A DNA stretch of 5,396 nucleotides from NCBI GenBank assembly GCA_046153875.1, contig JBJXFE010000028.1, positions 1-5,396 of the forward strand, given 5' to 3'. This DNA is from JBJXFE01 sp046153875. Lineage in GTDB: Bacteria; Planctomycetota; Phycisphaerae; Phycisphaerales; UBA1924. Below are positions 1 to 5,323 of the stretch, piece after piece. Position 1 is the first letter of the stretch; each line of letters begins with the position of its first letter. A model generated the notes under the pieces. The model was not told where the DNA came from. It ran no database searches and was given only the letters and a program-made list of their open reading frames with translations. Both the position numbers and the translations under genes were made by a program.

Positions 1-2
1 AA

Positions 3-15
3 GAGCTTGTGAACG
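3..15 (+). repeat. Left terminal inverted repeat of the IS1182-family element
   Basis: GAGCTTGTGAACG pairs with 1426-1438 in reverse complement with one mismatch (T versus C at the fifth base). It lies 69 bases beyond the transposase stop codon, where an element end is expected. Confidence 0.75.
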
Positions 16-84
16 TTTCGGGCGTTGCCTCACGGGTGCTTCGTTGTCGGAGCGGCGTCCTCGGGCTCCTGTGTCTTCGGGGTC

Positions 85-1380
85 CTACAGCGGCGGCATC
101 GGCCGGCCCACCAGGGCTCCGGCGAAGTGCATCAGGTTGTAGACGATCGCGCCCAGCAGCACCACCGCCGTGACCTTCTTTACGCCCCGCACCAGCACGC
201 GGTCCATCGCCCGGCACGCCTTGAGTTCCGCGTGGGGCGTCTCGGCCACCCCGGATCGTTTCCGCATCAACGCTTTGGCCTCCTCCGTCTGCATCCGCTC
301 CCGCCACGCACGCACGCCAGGCCCGTCCCCGGGCTGGTGCGCGACACACTCCACGCCGCCGGGATTGAGCGGCAGCGGCATGATGCGTTGAACCCCGGCC
401 GCGGCCTCACGCTCCACCGTCTCCTTCCGCAGATAGCCCGCGTCGGTGACGTGAACCCCAACCTTGACGCCGGTGCGACGCTCCACCTCCGGACGCATCG
501 CCTCGCTCATTCCGTTGTCCACGCCGGCCTGGAGCACCTGCACGCCCACGATCGCGCGGCTCGCCGCGTCGGTGGCCAGTTGCACGTTGTACGCCGCGTC
601 GCGGCCTCCCCCGCGGGTCTTCATCACGCGCGCGTCGGGGTCGGTCGTGCTGGCCCGGGGCTGGGCGACCTTGCCCGGCCCCTTCTTGGCCACGGCCCGC
701 TCCTTGACCACCTTGAGTTCTCGCATCGCTTCCAACGCCCTCTCCACCCGCTCCTCCCGCTCCCGGGCCGCGCGCTCCCGGGCCCCGCGGACCCGGGCGC
801 TGAGGGCCTGATCGCCCGACTGAGCCTTCACGGCGGCCACGTGCGCCGCCGCCTCGGCGCGCAGCACTTCGAGCGTGCCCTCACGCCGGAACGACGCGCT
901 CCCGGCGTGGGCACGCACCTTGGTCCCGTCCTGGAAGATCGTCGAGCCGTCCACCACGCCGGCCTTGACCAGCGACGCGATCATGTCGCTCAGCAGCGTG
1001 TCGAGGCAGGCCCCCGAGCCGGCGCGGAAATCGCTGAGCGTGTGGTGGTTCACCCCCACGCGCCCGCACAGCCAGCGGTACGCCACGTGCTCCCCGCACA
1101 GCCGCGCCAACTCCCGCGCGCTGCCCACCCCGTCCAGGCAGGCATAGAGCCACAGCGCCAGGAGCAGCCGCGGCGCGATCGCCGGCGCCCCGGGGCGGTC
1201 GCCGCGCGACCCGACCGAGCCTTCCAACCCCGACACGTCGGCACGCTCGACGAAGGCCCACACCAGACGGGCGCGGTGCTCGGGCGCGAGCTGCGCATCG
1301 AGGCACGCGTCCTCCAGCACGTGCTGATGACGCTCGGGACGGAGAAGACGCGGGCGGCCGGCGAAGTTCTTCATGCCCAC
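85..1380 (-). CDS. IS1182-family transposase (DDE type)
   Basis: This 431-residue protein catalyses cut-and-paste movement of the surrounding element. Residues about 25-140 form the N-terminal DUF772-like helical domain seen in IS1182/IS5 relatives, including the stretch LLLALWLYACLDGVGSARELARL and, further on, VNHHTLSDFR. A charged Arg/Glu-rich linker occupies about 165-230. The RNase H-like catalytic core follows. Candidate catalytic residues are D151 (in FQDGTKVRAHAG), D313 (in VTDAGYLRKE) and E380 (in VAETPHAELK). YNVQLATD (264-271) is a typical family motif. No frameshift or internal stop is present, so the element may be active. The start is either GTG at 1380 or the in-frame ATG at 1374, two codons later; a weak GAGG lies about 12 bases before the GTG. 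The family call is firm; the exact E and the start are less so. Confidence 0.93.
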   Translation of the reverse strand: MGMKNFAGRPRLLRPERHQHVLEDACLDAQLAPEHRARLVWAFVERADVSGLEGSVGSRGDRPGAPAIAPRLLLALWLYACLDGVGSARELARLCGEHVAYRWLCGRVGVNHHTLSDFRAGSGACLDTLLSDMIASLVKAGVVDGSTIFQDGTKVRAHAGSASFRREGTLEVLRAEAAAHVAAVKAQSGDQALSARVRGARERAAREREERVERALEAMRELKVVKERAVAKKGPGKVAQPRASTTDPDARVMKTRGGGRDAAYNVQLATDAASRAIVGVQVLQAGVDNGMSEAMRPEVERRTGVKVGVHVTDAGYLRKETVEREAAAGVQRIMPLPLNPGGVECVAHQPGDGPGVRAWRERMQTEEAKALMRKRSGVAETPHAELKACRAMDRVLVRGVKKVTAVVLLGAIVYNLMHFAGALVGRPMPPL

Positions 1381-1425
1381 ACCATGCGCGCCCTCAACGA
1401 AACGGTTGCAGTTCGCCGTTCAATT

Positions 1426-1438
1426 CGTTCACAGGCTC
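1426..1438 (-). repeat. Right terminal inverted repeat of the IS1182-family element
   Basis: CGTTCACAGGCTC on the plus strand is the inverted partner of 3-15. It lies 45 bases upstream of the transposase start. Directly after it, the plus strand reads in frame into the HAF-repeat coding sequence, so this is the visible junction between the element and the interrupted gene. Confidence 0.75.
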
Positions 1439-1640
1439 CCAAGGGTTCGTGTGGGATGTCCCGCACGGAATGCGCGACGTTCAGCAAGTCCTCTCGGGCG
1501 ACTACCGCCTCAACCTGGCCGGGTGGACGTTGACGGCCGTGTACGGCGTCTCAGCCGACGGCGAGACGATCGCAGGTGACGGGATCAACCCGTGCGGCCA
1601 GATCGAGGCGTGGGTCGCGCACCTGGGCGCGTCGCCCGCG

Positions 1641-1805
1641 TGCTACCCCGACTGCACCGCCGACTCCGCGCTCACTGTCGCCGACTTCGGGTGCTTCCAG
1701 ACTCGGTTCGTGCTGGCAGATCGGTACGCCGATTGCAATGGGGACTGCACCCTGTCCGTCGCCGACTTCGGGTGCTTCCAAACGGCGTTCGTGCTGGGGT
1801 GTCCG
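1641..1805 (+). other. GC-type dockerin-like domain, two 27-residue repeats
   Basis: The last 55 residues of the truncated gene hold two tandem units: DC-TAD-SALTVADFGCFQTRFV and DC-NGD-CTLSVADFGCFQTAFV. They end in the characteristic GCP-stop. Aspartate and asparagine spacing (DCNGD...LSVAD) resembles a calcium-binding dockerin loop, although the first unit has lost some acidic residues (DCTADSA). The paired cysteines are a hallmark of this planctomycete variety. A third related unit lies orphaned at 3399-3461. Confidence 0.88.
1677..1780 (+). repeat. Tandem DNA repeat encoding the dockerin units (81-base period)
   Basis: A 23-base identical stretch (GTCGCCGACTTCGGGTGCTT followed by CCA) occurs at 1677-1699 and 1758-1780, exactly 81 bases apart, which is 27 codons. 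A slightly diverged third copy lies at 3411-3433. Repeats like these could serve as recombination points between neighbouring dockerin genes. Confidence 0.9.
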
Positions 1806-1819
1806 TAGCAAGACGGCGG

Positions 1820-1827
1820 GCGGAGCA
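1820..1827 (+). promoter_or_regulatory. Ribosome binding site of the signal-peptide ORF
   Basis: The purine-rich GCGGAGCA directly before ATG 1828 contains GGAG at a normal spacing. It is one of the few clear Shine-Dalgarno matches in this window and is the main reason for believing this short ORF begins a real gene. Confidence 0.5.
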
Positions 1828-1971
1828 ATGGCGCAGCGATTCACCGGAACAACCCGCTTGACGATTGGCGTGCTCTGCGCGCTTGGGTCCGGCGTGCTCG
1901 CTTCGCCAGTCGGGTGGAACTCACGGGATGGACGCCCGACGGTCGGCCTGACTGGACGAGCCCGGAACTGA
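1828..1971 (+). pseudogene. Orphan signal-peptide ORF, probable 5' remnant of a secreted protein gene
   Basis: A 47-codon ORF starts at ATG 1828 with GGCGGAG just upstream (GGAG five bases from the start region), a convincing ribosome binding site. The product begins MAQRFTGTTR, followed by a hydrophobic core LTIGVLCALGSGV and a possible Ala-x-Ala-like cleavage context VLA|SP. This is a classic Sec signal peptide. Nothing recognisable follows cleavage, and the frame stops at TGA 1969-1971. It starts only 19 bases after the stop of the preceding dockerin gene on the same strand, as expected for the next gene in a tandem secreted-protein array. A neighbouring frame (1911 onward) reads VELTGWTPDGRPDWTS, which may be the frameshifted continuation; that is a guess. 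An intact short secreted peptide is possible but less likely. Confidence 0.5.
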
Positions 1972-2048
1972 TGCGATCGGAGCCGAGCCGTGTGCAGTGG
2001 GATCAGAGGGGTGGGAGTGCGGCGGCGTGATTGAAACGGCGGGAAGGG

Positions 2049-2573
2049 TTACCGACGACTCAGGACTGGGTGCTCTCGCGCTACGTCCGCGGTGAACTCT
2101 CGTAGCTTGTGTTGGAAGGGCTCGTAGAGCATGGCGGTGCCCGGCGACGATCCAAGTTTGCTGTCCCAAGTGTTCGAGGCGATTGCTCGCGCGATGACGG
2201 TAGCGCGGCTCACAAAGCCCTCTAGCGTCTCACGGACGAGCAACCTCCCCGTCGCGGACAGGCAACGGCTTACCGCTTCGGCGTGTCTCTCGGTTGCCCG
2301 CCGGTAGTCATCCGTGAACCATTGGGCAGGCGTGACTTTCTGCGCCGCCAGATTCCCGATCGAGTGCGCAAGATGGCAACTGACATTGAGCGTGGTGAGC
2401 GCTTCTTCGCACGCCGCGACCCAGTCGCCATAGGCCGAGCGCAGCGCCTCGACCCGAGCAGCCTTGCGTTCCCGTGTGTGCTGCGCACGCGAAGCCACGA
2501 TCCCAATGACGGCCCCGACAATCAGTGTGAGTAGCGGTTCGGTCGCCGCGTACAGCTTCAGAAAATCGTCCAT
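2049..2573 (-). CDS. Small protein with one N-terminal membrane helix and helical cytoplasmic region, function unknown
   Basis: I do not recognise this 174-residue protein. After a short polar start (MDDFLKLYAATE) comes one hydrophobic segment at about residues 13-28 (PLLTLIVGAVIGIVASRA). A strongly positive stretch follows (QHTRERKAARVEALR, 31-45), which by the positive-inside rule suggests a membrane anchor with the long C-terminal part in the cytoplasm. Residues 35-165 look mostly alpha-helical, with heptad-like spacing in places and no Cys/His or acidic catalytic pattern I can name. It follows the HEPN-like gene after only nine bases (2574-2582), so the two are almost certainly cotranscribed and perhaps translationally coupled. 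There is no strong Shine-Dalgarno sequence before the ATG at 2573. The stop is TAA at 2051-2049. It may act with its upstream partner; that is inferred from position only. Confidence 0.7.
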   Translation of the reverse strand: MDDFLKLYAATEPLLTLIVGAVIGIVASRAQHTRERKAARVEALRSAYGDWVAACEEALTTLNVSCHLAHSIGNLAAQKVTPAQWFTDDYRRATERHAEAVSRCLSATGRLLVRETLEGFVSRATVIARAIASNTWDSKLGSSPGTAMLYEPFQHKLREFTADVAREHPVLSRR

Positions 2574-2582
2574 GCCGCGAGT

Positions 2583-3335
2583 CTACCGCGTGCATGAACC
2601 GCCGGATGGTGGTGCGGTGTCGGCTCCCGACGGCGGGACCGACGACTCCCCGGGCCGGACCGTTACTGCGACGCCGGGCTCGGTTGGAAACTGCGCCGTC
2701 GTCCCGTCGGGCCATTCGATGCGCACGCTACCAACAGGCGCATCGGGCGTCGGGGACACCATCAATGGATGACGAACCCGGATGAAGCCGAATCCCGGCG
2801 TCGATTCAATCGCACCCGTGATCCAATCTTCGCTCACGTCAACCGTCCACCCGGGGGCCACGTCCGTCCGGTGATGCACCCAGAAACTGAGCCCGCTTAT
2901 CTCACTGACGTTTTCGGGCGCGAGCGCCACGGCCCGAACGAGCCCCCGCAACACGCCGAGCGAAATCACCAAATGACCCCCGGGCGGGAACGTCAACAAC
3001 CAGCCCGGTGCCGCGGACACACCGAACCCCCCCGGCATCGTGGCGTCGTGAACGAGTCCGTCGCGGACGATCCCCGCGAGTATTTCGGCCAAATCCTGTT
3101 TGCGCCCGTCGGGAAACTCTCGTCTGAGGATGTGAAAGTAACCGTCCGTGATGGTTCGCATTTCGTCGCGTAGGAAGTCGCGTAGCACGTCGAACTCGCG
3201 CGGCTTGCGGTTCTGTCTAGGGCGGCGTTTCGTGGCTGTCCCCACGGCTGCAATCAGCGTGATCGCAAGCGCGCCGGTGTAGCGACCGGCGTTGATGAGC
3301 GCCGCCGCGTCCTGTAGTCGGTCGCGCACAGACAT
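2583..3335 (-). CDS. HEPN-like domain protein with C-terminal beta-rich region, function unknown
   Basis: This is a 250-residue protein. The first 100 residues are helical. They begin with a pattern common in HEPN domains (RLQDAAALINAGRYTGALAI, 6-25) and end with RDGLVHDA, in which R91 and H96 form an R-x4-H motif, the catalytic signature of HEPN ribonucleases. A second conserved-looking helix is FDVLRDFLRDEM (48-59). Residues about 105-225 look beta-rich (WLLTFPPGGHLVISL, VRIEWPDGTTAQFP); the last 25 are Pro/Ser/Gly-rich and probably disordered. I chose ATG at 3335. The frame is open back to 3491, but that extension is antisense to a dockerin coding remnant and reads as low-complexity Arg/Glu/Ala, so it is a shadow. 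The gene leads into the membrane-anchored gene nine bases downstream. The HEPN assignment rests on the motif and helical pattern only; the fold is not proven, and a nonenzymatic HEPN-like domain is possible. Confidence 0.7.
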   Translation of the reverse strand: MSVRDRLQDAAALINAGRYTGALAITLIAAVGTATKRRPRQNRKPREFDVLRDFLRDEMRTITDGYFHILRREFPDGRKQDLAEILAGIVRDGLVHDATMPGGFGVSAAPGWLLTFPPGGHLVISLGVLRGLVRAVALAPENVSEISGLSFWVHHRTDVAPGWTVDVSEDWITGAIESTPGFGFIRVRHPLMVSPTPDAPVGSVRIEWPDGTTAQFPTEPGVAVTVRPGESSVPPSGADTAPPSGGSCTR

Positions 3336-3349
3336 GAGCAAAGGGTAGC

Positions 3350-3368
3350 TCACGCCCGGATCACGCCC
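3350..3368 (-). promoter_or_regulatory. Direct octamer repeat upstream of the HEPN-like gene, possible operator
   Basis: On the coding (minus) strand, GGGCGTGA occurs twice, separated by TCC, with an 11-base period close to one helical turn. The copies are 3361-3368 and 3350-3357, so the site ends 14 bases before the ATG at 3335. Such phasing suits two protein monomers on one face of the DNA. I see no convincing -35/-10 pair nearby, and chance is possible in GC-rich DNA. Confidence 0.25.
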
Positions 3369-3398
3369 GCGAATCGTCGCAACTCGCGCCCGCCGACG

Positions 3399-3461
3399 GG
3401 GCAACTCACCGTCGCCGACTTCGGCTGCTTCCAGAGCAAGTGCGTCCTCGGGTGTCCCTGA
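3399..3461 (+). pseudogene. Orphan 3' end of a GC-type dockerin gene
   Basis: Plus-strand codons read GQLTVADFGCFQSKCVLGCP then TGA (3459-3461), the C-terminal unit of a GC-type dockerin tail including the GCP-stop ending. The 30 bases at 3405-3434 match 1671-1700 at 28 positions. Upstream the similarity fades. The preceding bases GCCGACGGGG would encode the expected ADGQLT if one G of the run at 3398-3401 were absent, so a one-base insertion appears to break the frame. No start codon, HAF unit or first dockerin repeat is present nearby. It lies antisense in the gap between two minus-strand genes and is most simply the leftover tail of a second secreted-protein gene. Confidence 0.8.
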
Positions 3462-3514
3462 CAGGTCGGGCCGTCGCCGCAGCGCGGCCACAAACTGCGC
3501 GAACAGCCCGAGGC

Positions 3515-5164
3515 CTATCCGGTCGCGTAGGGCCTTGCTCGGCGTTCCGAGCCCGCAGCAGACTTCGCGGCTCGTGTGGCGGGGGCACTGTCTGCACCCC
3601 GACCATCCGAGGTCGTTTCCTCGTCAGCATCATCCTCGAAGCCGGGCACTGTGTCGAAGAAACTCCGGCCCCATGCTCGCGTGACGGCACTGATCGCATC
3701 CTTCGATAGCTCGGACTCAAGCGGCCCGGGGAAGCCCTTGGTCACGTTCTCGCAAAGCGCGACGACTGCCGTACCAAAGTCGCGCCCGTGCTCTACCGCC
3801 CGTATCAGCGAATCGAACTGGCAGACCGCTAGCACAATGTAGGGCAGCGGCGTGATCCCCTCGGCGCTCAGGAGCTTGGCCACTCGGTTGCGAAACAGCA
3901 CACCGTTCACCGTGGGAATCTCGCCGTAGGTGACGACAACGCCGTAGCTCTCCCGCGCCGGTAGGCCCAAGGTGGCCCACTTGCCTTCCCTGATCGCCGC
4001 GGCGTGCAGGGTCAACTGCCGCACCGCGTCCACGAGTCGCTCCACGAGCGCGTCGGTGTCGGTGGGCTCGCCGAGCATGAGGAGTCGCAGCTTCGGCGTG
4101 AGCGCCTTGCACTCGATCAGCGCGAGCGGTCCACTCCCGACGAAGGCGTGGTCGGCGTTTCGTGATGGCGGTCTGTCTCGGACGGCCTTGGGGAGGTTCG
4201 CCTCGGACCAGACGCGCTCCCGTCCACAGGCCCCGGCCGCGAGTGTTCCCACGAGATTCGCTAGGCGATGCCCAAATGCACGGGTGAAGTCTTCGCCGTC
4301 GCTGCCGAGGAGGTCGTAGTACATCCCGAGCGTTGTGCGGATGAACACCAACTGCCGGTCGATCGCCAAGTACCGCCCGTCGCCGAGGTCGATCAGCGGT
4401 CGCCGTCTGAGCACGTTGAATCGGTAGAGTTCGTACCGAGGATCGGCGACGTGCTGCCGCGATTCCTCCTTGAATCCGGCTTGGGTGCAAGCCGTCAGTT
4501 CGACGAACCGCAGCCAGCTCTCCTTCACGCCCGCGCCCACGACTCCGGCCGCGGCGGCCATGACGACTGCGGTGCAGGCCGTACCGGCCAGTTTCACACT
4601 ACCGCTGGTTGCGCCACGGACGGCGGCGGCAACGATCCCGGCGCGCATGAATACCAGTGGGTCCATCTCCAAAGCCTCCTGCAACCGAGCGGGAATGTCC
4701 ATCTTCTCGTCGGGAGTGGCGGGCATCGCTTGAGTGAACAGCGCGACCGTGAGGCCGAACACCTGGAGCGGCATCGGAAACTGATTCTGTTGCAGCCCGA
4801 CGTACCGGATGAGCGTGCCCGTGGGGTCCGATTGCTTCCAACCAGGATCGAGCATCGCGGGATCATGATCTAGAAGTTCCCACAGCAAGGCAAACAGCCG
4901 CTTGAAGTCCCCCGTTCCGATGCGCCGGTTGCTCTGTCCGAGGCTCCTCAGGAGAACCTGACGCGCGGCCAGATGCACGAAAAACGGGGAGCACGGCAAC
5001 CGAATCTCATCCACGAGGTTCCGAACGACGGGATCGCACTCGTCACCCCTCCACGCCATGAGGACGTGGTTGCAGAACAGCAACGCGCTCTCAACGTCGA
5101 TCGGGCGGAGCAACTCACCTAGCTCGTGATAGTGGCGCTTCGCGTTGAAGGGACGTGGTGGCAT
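3515..5164 (-). CDS. Uncharacterised protein with PD-(D/E)xK nuclease-like domain
   Basis: This is a 549-residue protein. Residues 1-170 look helical with no motif I can name. Residues about 175-215 hold an Ala/Gly/Val-rich hydrophobic stretch (e.g. LAGTACTAVVMAAAAGVVGAG) that could be a membrane helix or a buried one. Residues 240-345 contain a region leading into a nuclease core: RYLAIDRQLVFIRTTLGMYYDLL, then a helix FGHRLANLVGTL, then NADHAFV with D338, a strand GPLALIECKA with E351-C-K353, and a following helix with Q383 (RQLTLHAAA). The order helix, D, strand-ExK, helix fits the PD-(D/E)xK superfamily that includes restriction and repair nucleases. The tail from about 505 is acidic, then Ala/Ser/Arg-rich and probably disordered. 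ATG 5164 is preceded by no clear Shine-Dalgarno sequence. The next same-strand gene starts 179 bases downstream. The nuclease call is fairly good; target and role are unknown. Confidence 0.8.
   Translation of the reverse strand: MPPRPFNAKRHYHELGELLRPIDVESALLFCNHVLMAWRGDECDPVVRNLVDEIRLPCSPFFVHLAARQVLLRSLGQSNRRIGTGDFKRLFALLWELLDHDPAMLDPGWKQSDPTGTLIRYVGLQQNQFPMPLQVFGLTVALFTQAMPATPDEKMDIPARLQEALEMDPLVFMRAGIVAAAVRGATSGSVKLAGTACTAVVMAAAAGVVGAGVKESWLRFVELTACTQAGFKEESRQHVADPRYELYRFNVLRRRPLIDLGDGRYLAIDRQLVFIRTTLGMYYDLLGSDGEDFTRAFGHRLANLVGTLAAGACGRERVWSEANLPKAVRDRPPSRNADHAFVGSGPLALIECKALTPKLRLLMLGEPTDTDALVERLVDAVRQLTLHAAAIREGKWATLGLPARESYGVVVTYGEIPTVNGVLFRNRVAKLLSAEGITPLPYIVLAVCQFDSLIRAVEHGRDFGTAVVALCENVTKGFPGPLESELSKDAISAVTRAWGRSFFDTVPGFEDDADEETTSDGRGADSAPATRAAKSAAGSERRARPYATG
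4106..4153 (-). other. Putative PD-(D/E)xK catalytic motif of the nuclease-like protein
   Basis: This segment encodes residues D338 to K353: D-H-A-F-V, six residues, then L-I-E-C-K. The aspartate ends a short strand start and the E-x-K follows a hydrophobic strand (PLALI), as in the metal-binding centre of this nuclease superfamily. All three key residues are present, so the domain is predicted to be catalytically competent. Confidence 0.65.
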
Positions 5165-5275
5165 CGCGGGAACCTGGGGCCTTGACGACGTGGGCGAGAA
5201 GCCGAGGCGAACGCGAGGAACGATTGCTCACTATTGCCGGGTGACGGAGGTGGAGGGGCCACCGGATACAGTCTA
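5165..5275. other. Intergenic region between nuclease-like gene and IS5-family element
   Basis: These 111 bases must contain the promoter of the minus-strand nuclease-like gene unless transcription starts inside the insertion sequence. I see no good sigma-70 hexamer pair, no hairpin and no clear ribosome binding site. The last bases before the element are CTA (5273-5275), a plausible target-site sequence for an IS5-family insertion. Confidence 0.5.
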
Positions 5276-5292
5276 GAGCCTATCCCGAAACC
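5276..5292 (+). repeat. Probable left terminal inverted repeat of the IS5-family element
   Basis: GAGCCTATCCCGAAACC resembles common IS5-family termini and lies at a typical short distance before the transposase start. The partner repeat is outside the window, so the exact boundary is not proven. Confidence 0.6.
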
Positions 5293-5323
5293 GTTGTCGA
5301 GCTGGCGCGTATGACTCTGCACG

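Larger units (their letters stand above)
3..1438 (-). mobile_element. IS1182-family insertion sequence, apparently complete
   Basis: An element of about 1.44 kb carries a single transposase gene and short imperfect terminal inverted repeats. The left end reads GAGCTTGTGAACG (3-15). The reverse complement of the right end reads GAGCCTGTGAACG (1426-1438). They match at 12 of 13 bases. Similarity beyond that is patchy. The two bases left of the element are AA and the four bases right of it are CCAA, so a 4-bp target duplication is possible, but the window starts too late to prove it. The size fits the IS1182 family. On the right the element abuts coding sequence of a secreted-protein gene, which it interrupts. 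Confidence 0.85.
1439..1808 (+). pseudogene. 3' fragment of HAF-repeat secreted protein with GC-type dockerin tail, truncated by the IS
   Basis: The reading frame enters from the IS right end and runs to TAG at 1806-1808. The first part (GFVWDVPHGMRDVQQVL, then LAGWTLTAVYGVSADGETIAG) matches the end of the HAF family of extracellular repeat proteins, whose units typically read like WD..GMR.L...L.....L.GWTL....GIS.DG..I.G. A linker ending IEAWVAHLGASP leads to the dockerin-like tail. The N-terminal part, including any signal peptide, must lie left of the IS outside this window. The GTG at 1449 is an internal valine of a HAF unit and not a credible start. In planctomycetes such tails sit on exported proteins, presumably as anchors or calcium-binding modules; the role is inferred. 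The gene is almost certainly inactivated unless read-through from the IS produces a tail fragment. Confidence 0.85.

Noticed and set aside
25..1533. A 502-codon plus-strand open frame across the left insertion sequence
   Set aside because: It is antisense to the clear IS1182-family transposase, is His/Arg/Pro-rich, matches nothing, and crosses the IS boundary into the interrupted gene in the wrong frame.
1551..1844. Minus-strand ORFs over the dockerin tail
   Set aside because: Their repeated RLEAPEVGD pattern is simply the antisense of the tandem dockerin units.
1972..2048. Possible terminator after the membrane-protein gene
   Set aside because: I could not find a stable hairpin followed by a T run on the minus strand.
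2464..3173. Plus-strand ORFs opposite the two small minus-strand genes, considered as the missing middle of a HAF/dockerin protein
   Set aside because: None contains HAF-like units, and the minus-strand frames have better protein character and operon spacing.
1677..3433. CRISPR-like array from the recurring GTCGCCGACTTCGG repeats
   Set aside because: The copies are codons of dockerin units with an 81-base protein period and a distant orphan; there are no regular spacers.
3336..3491. N-terminal extension of the HEPN-like gene to an upstream ATG at 3491
   Set aside because: The extra 52 residues are antisense to a dockerin remnant and low in complexity; the ATG at 3335 opens directly into the helical HEPN-like pattern.
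3717..4490. A 257-codon minus-strand ORF inside the nuclease-like gene, and plus-strand ORFs over 3972-4873
   Set aside because: They are Arg/Ala-rich frame shadows of the 549-residue gene with no recognisable domain or start context.
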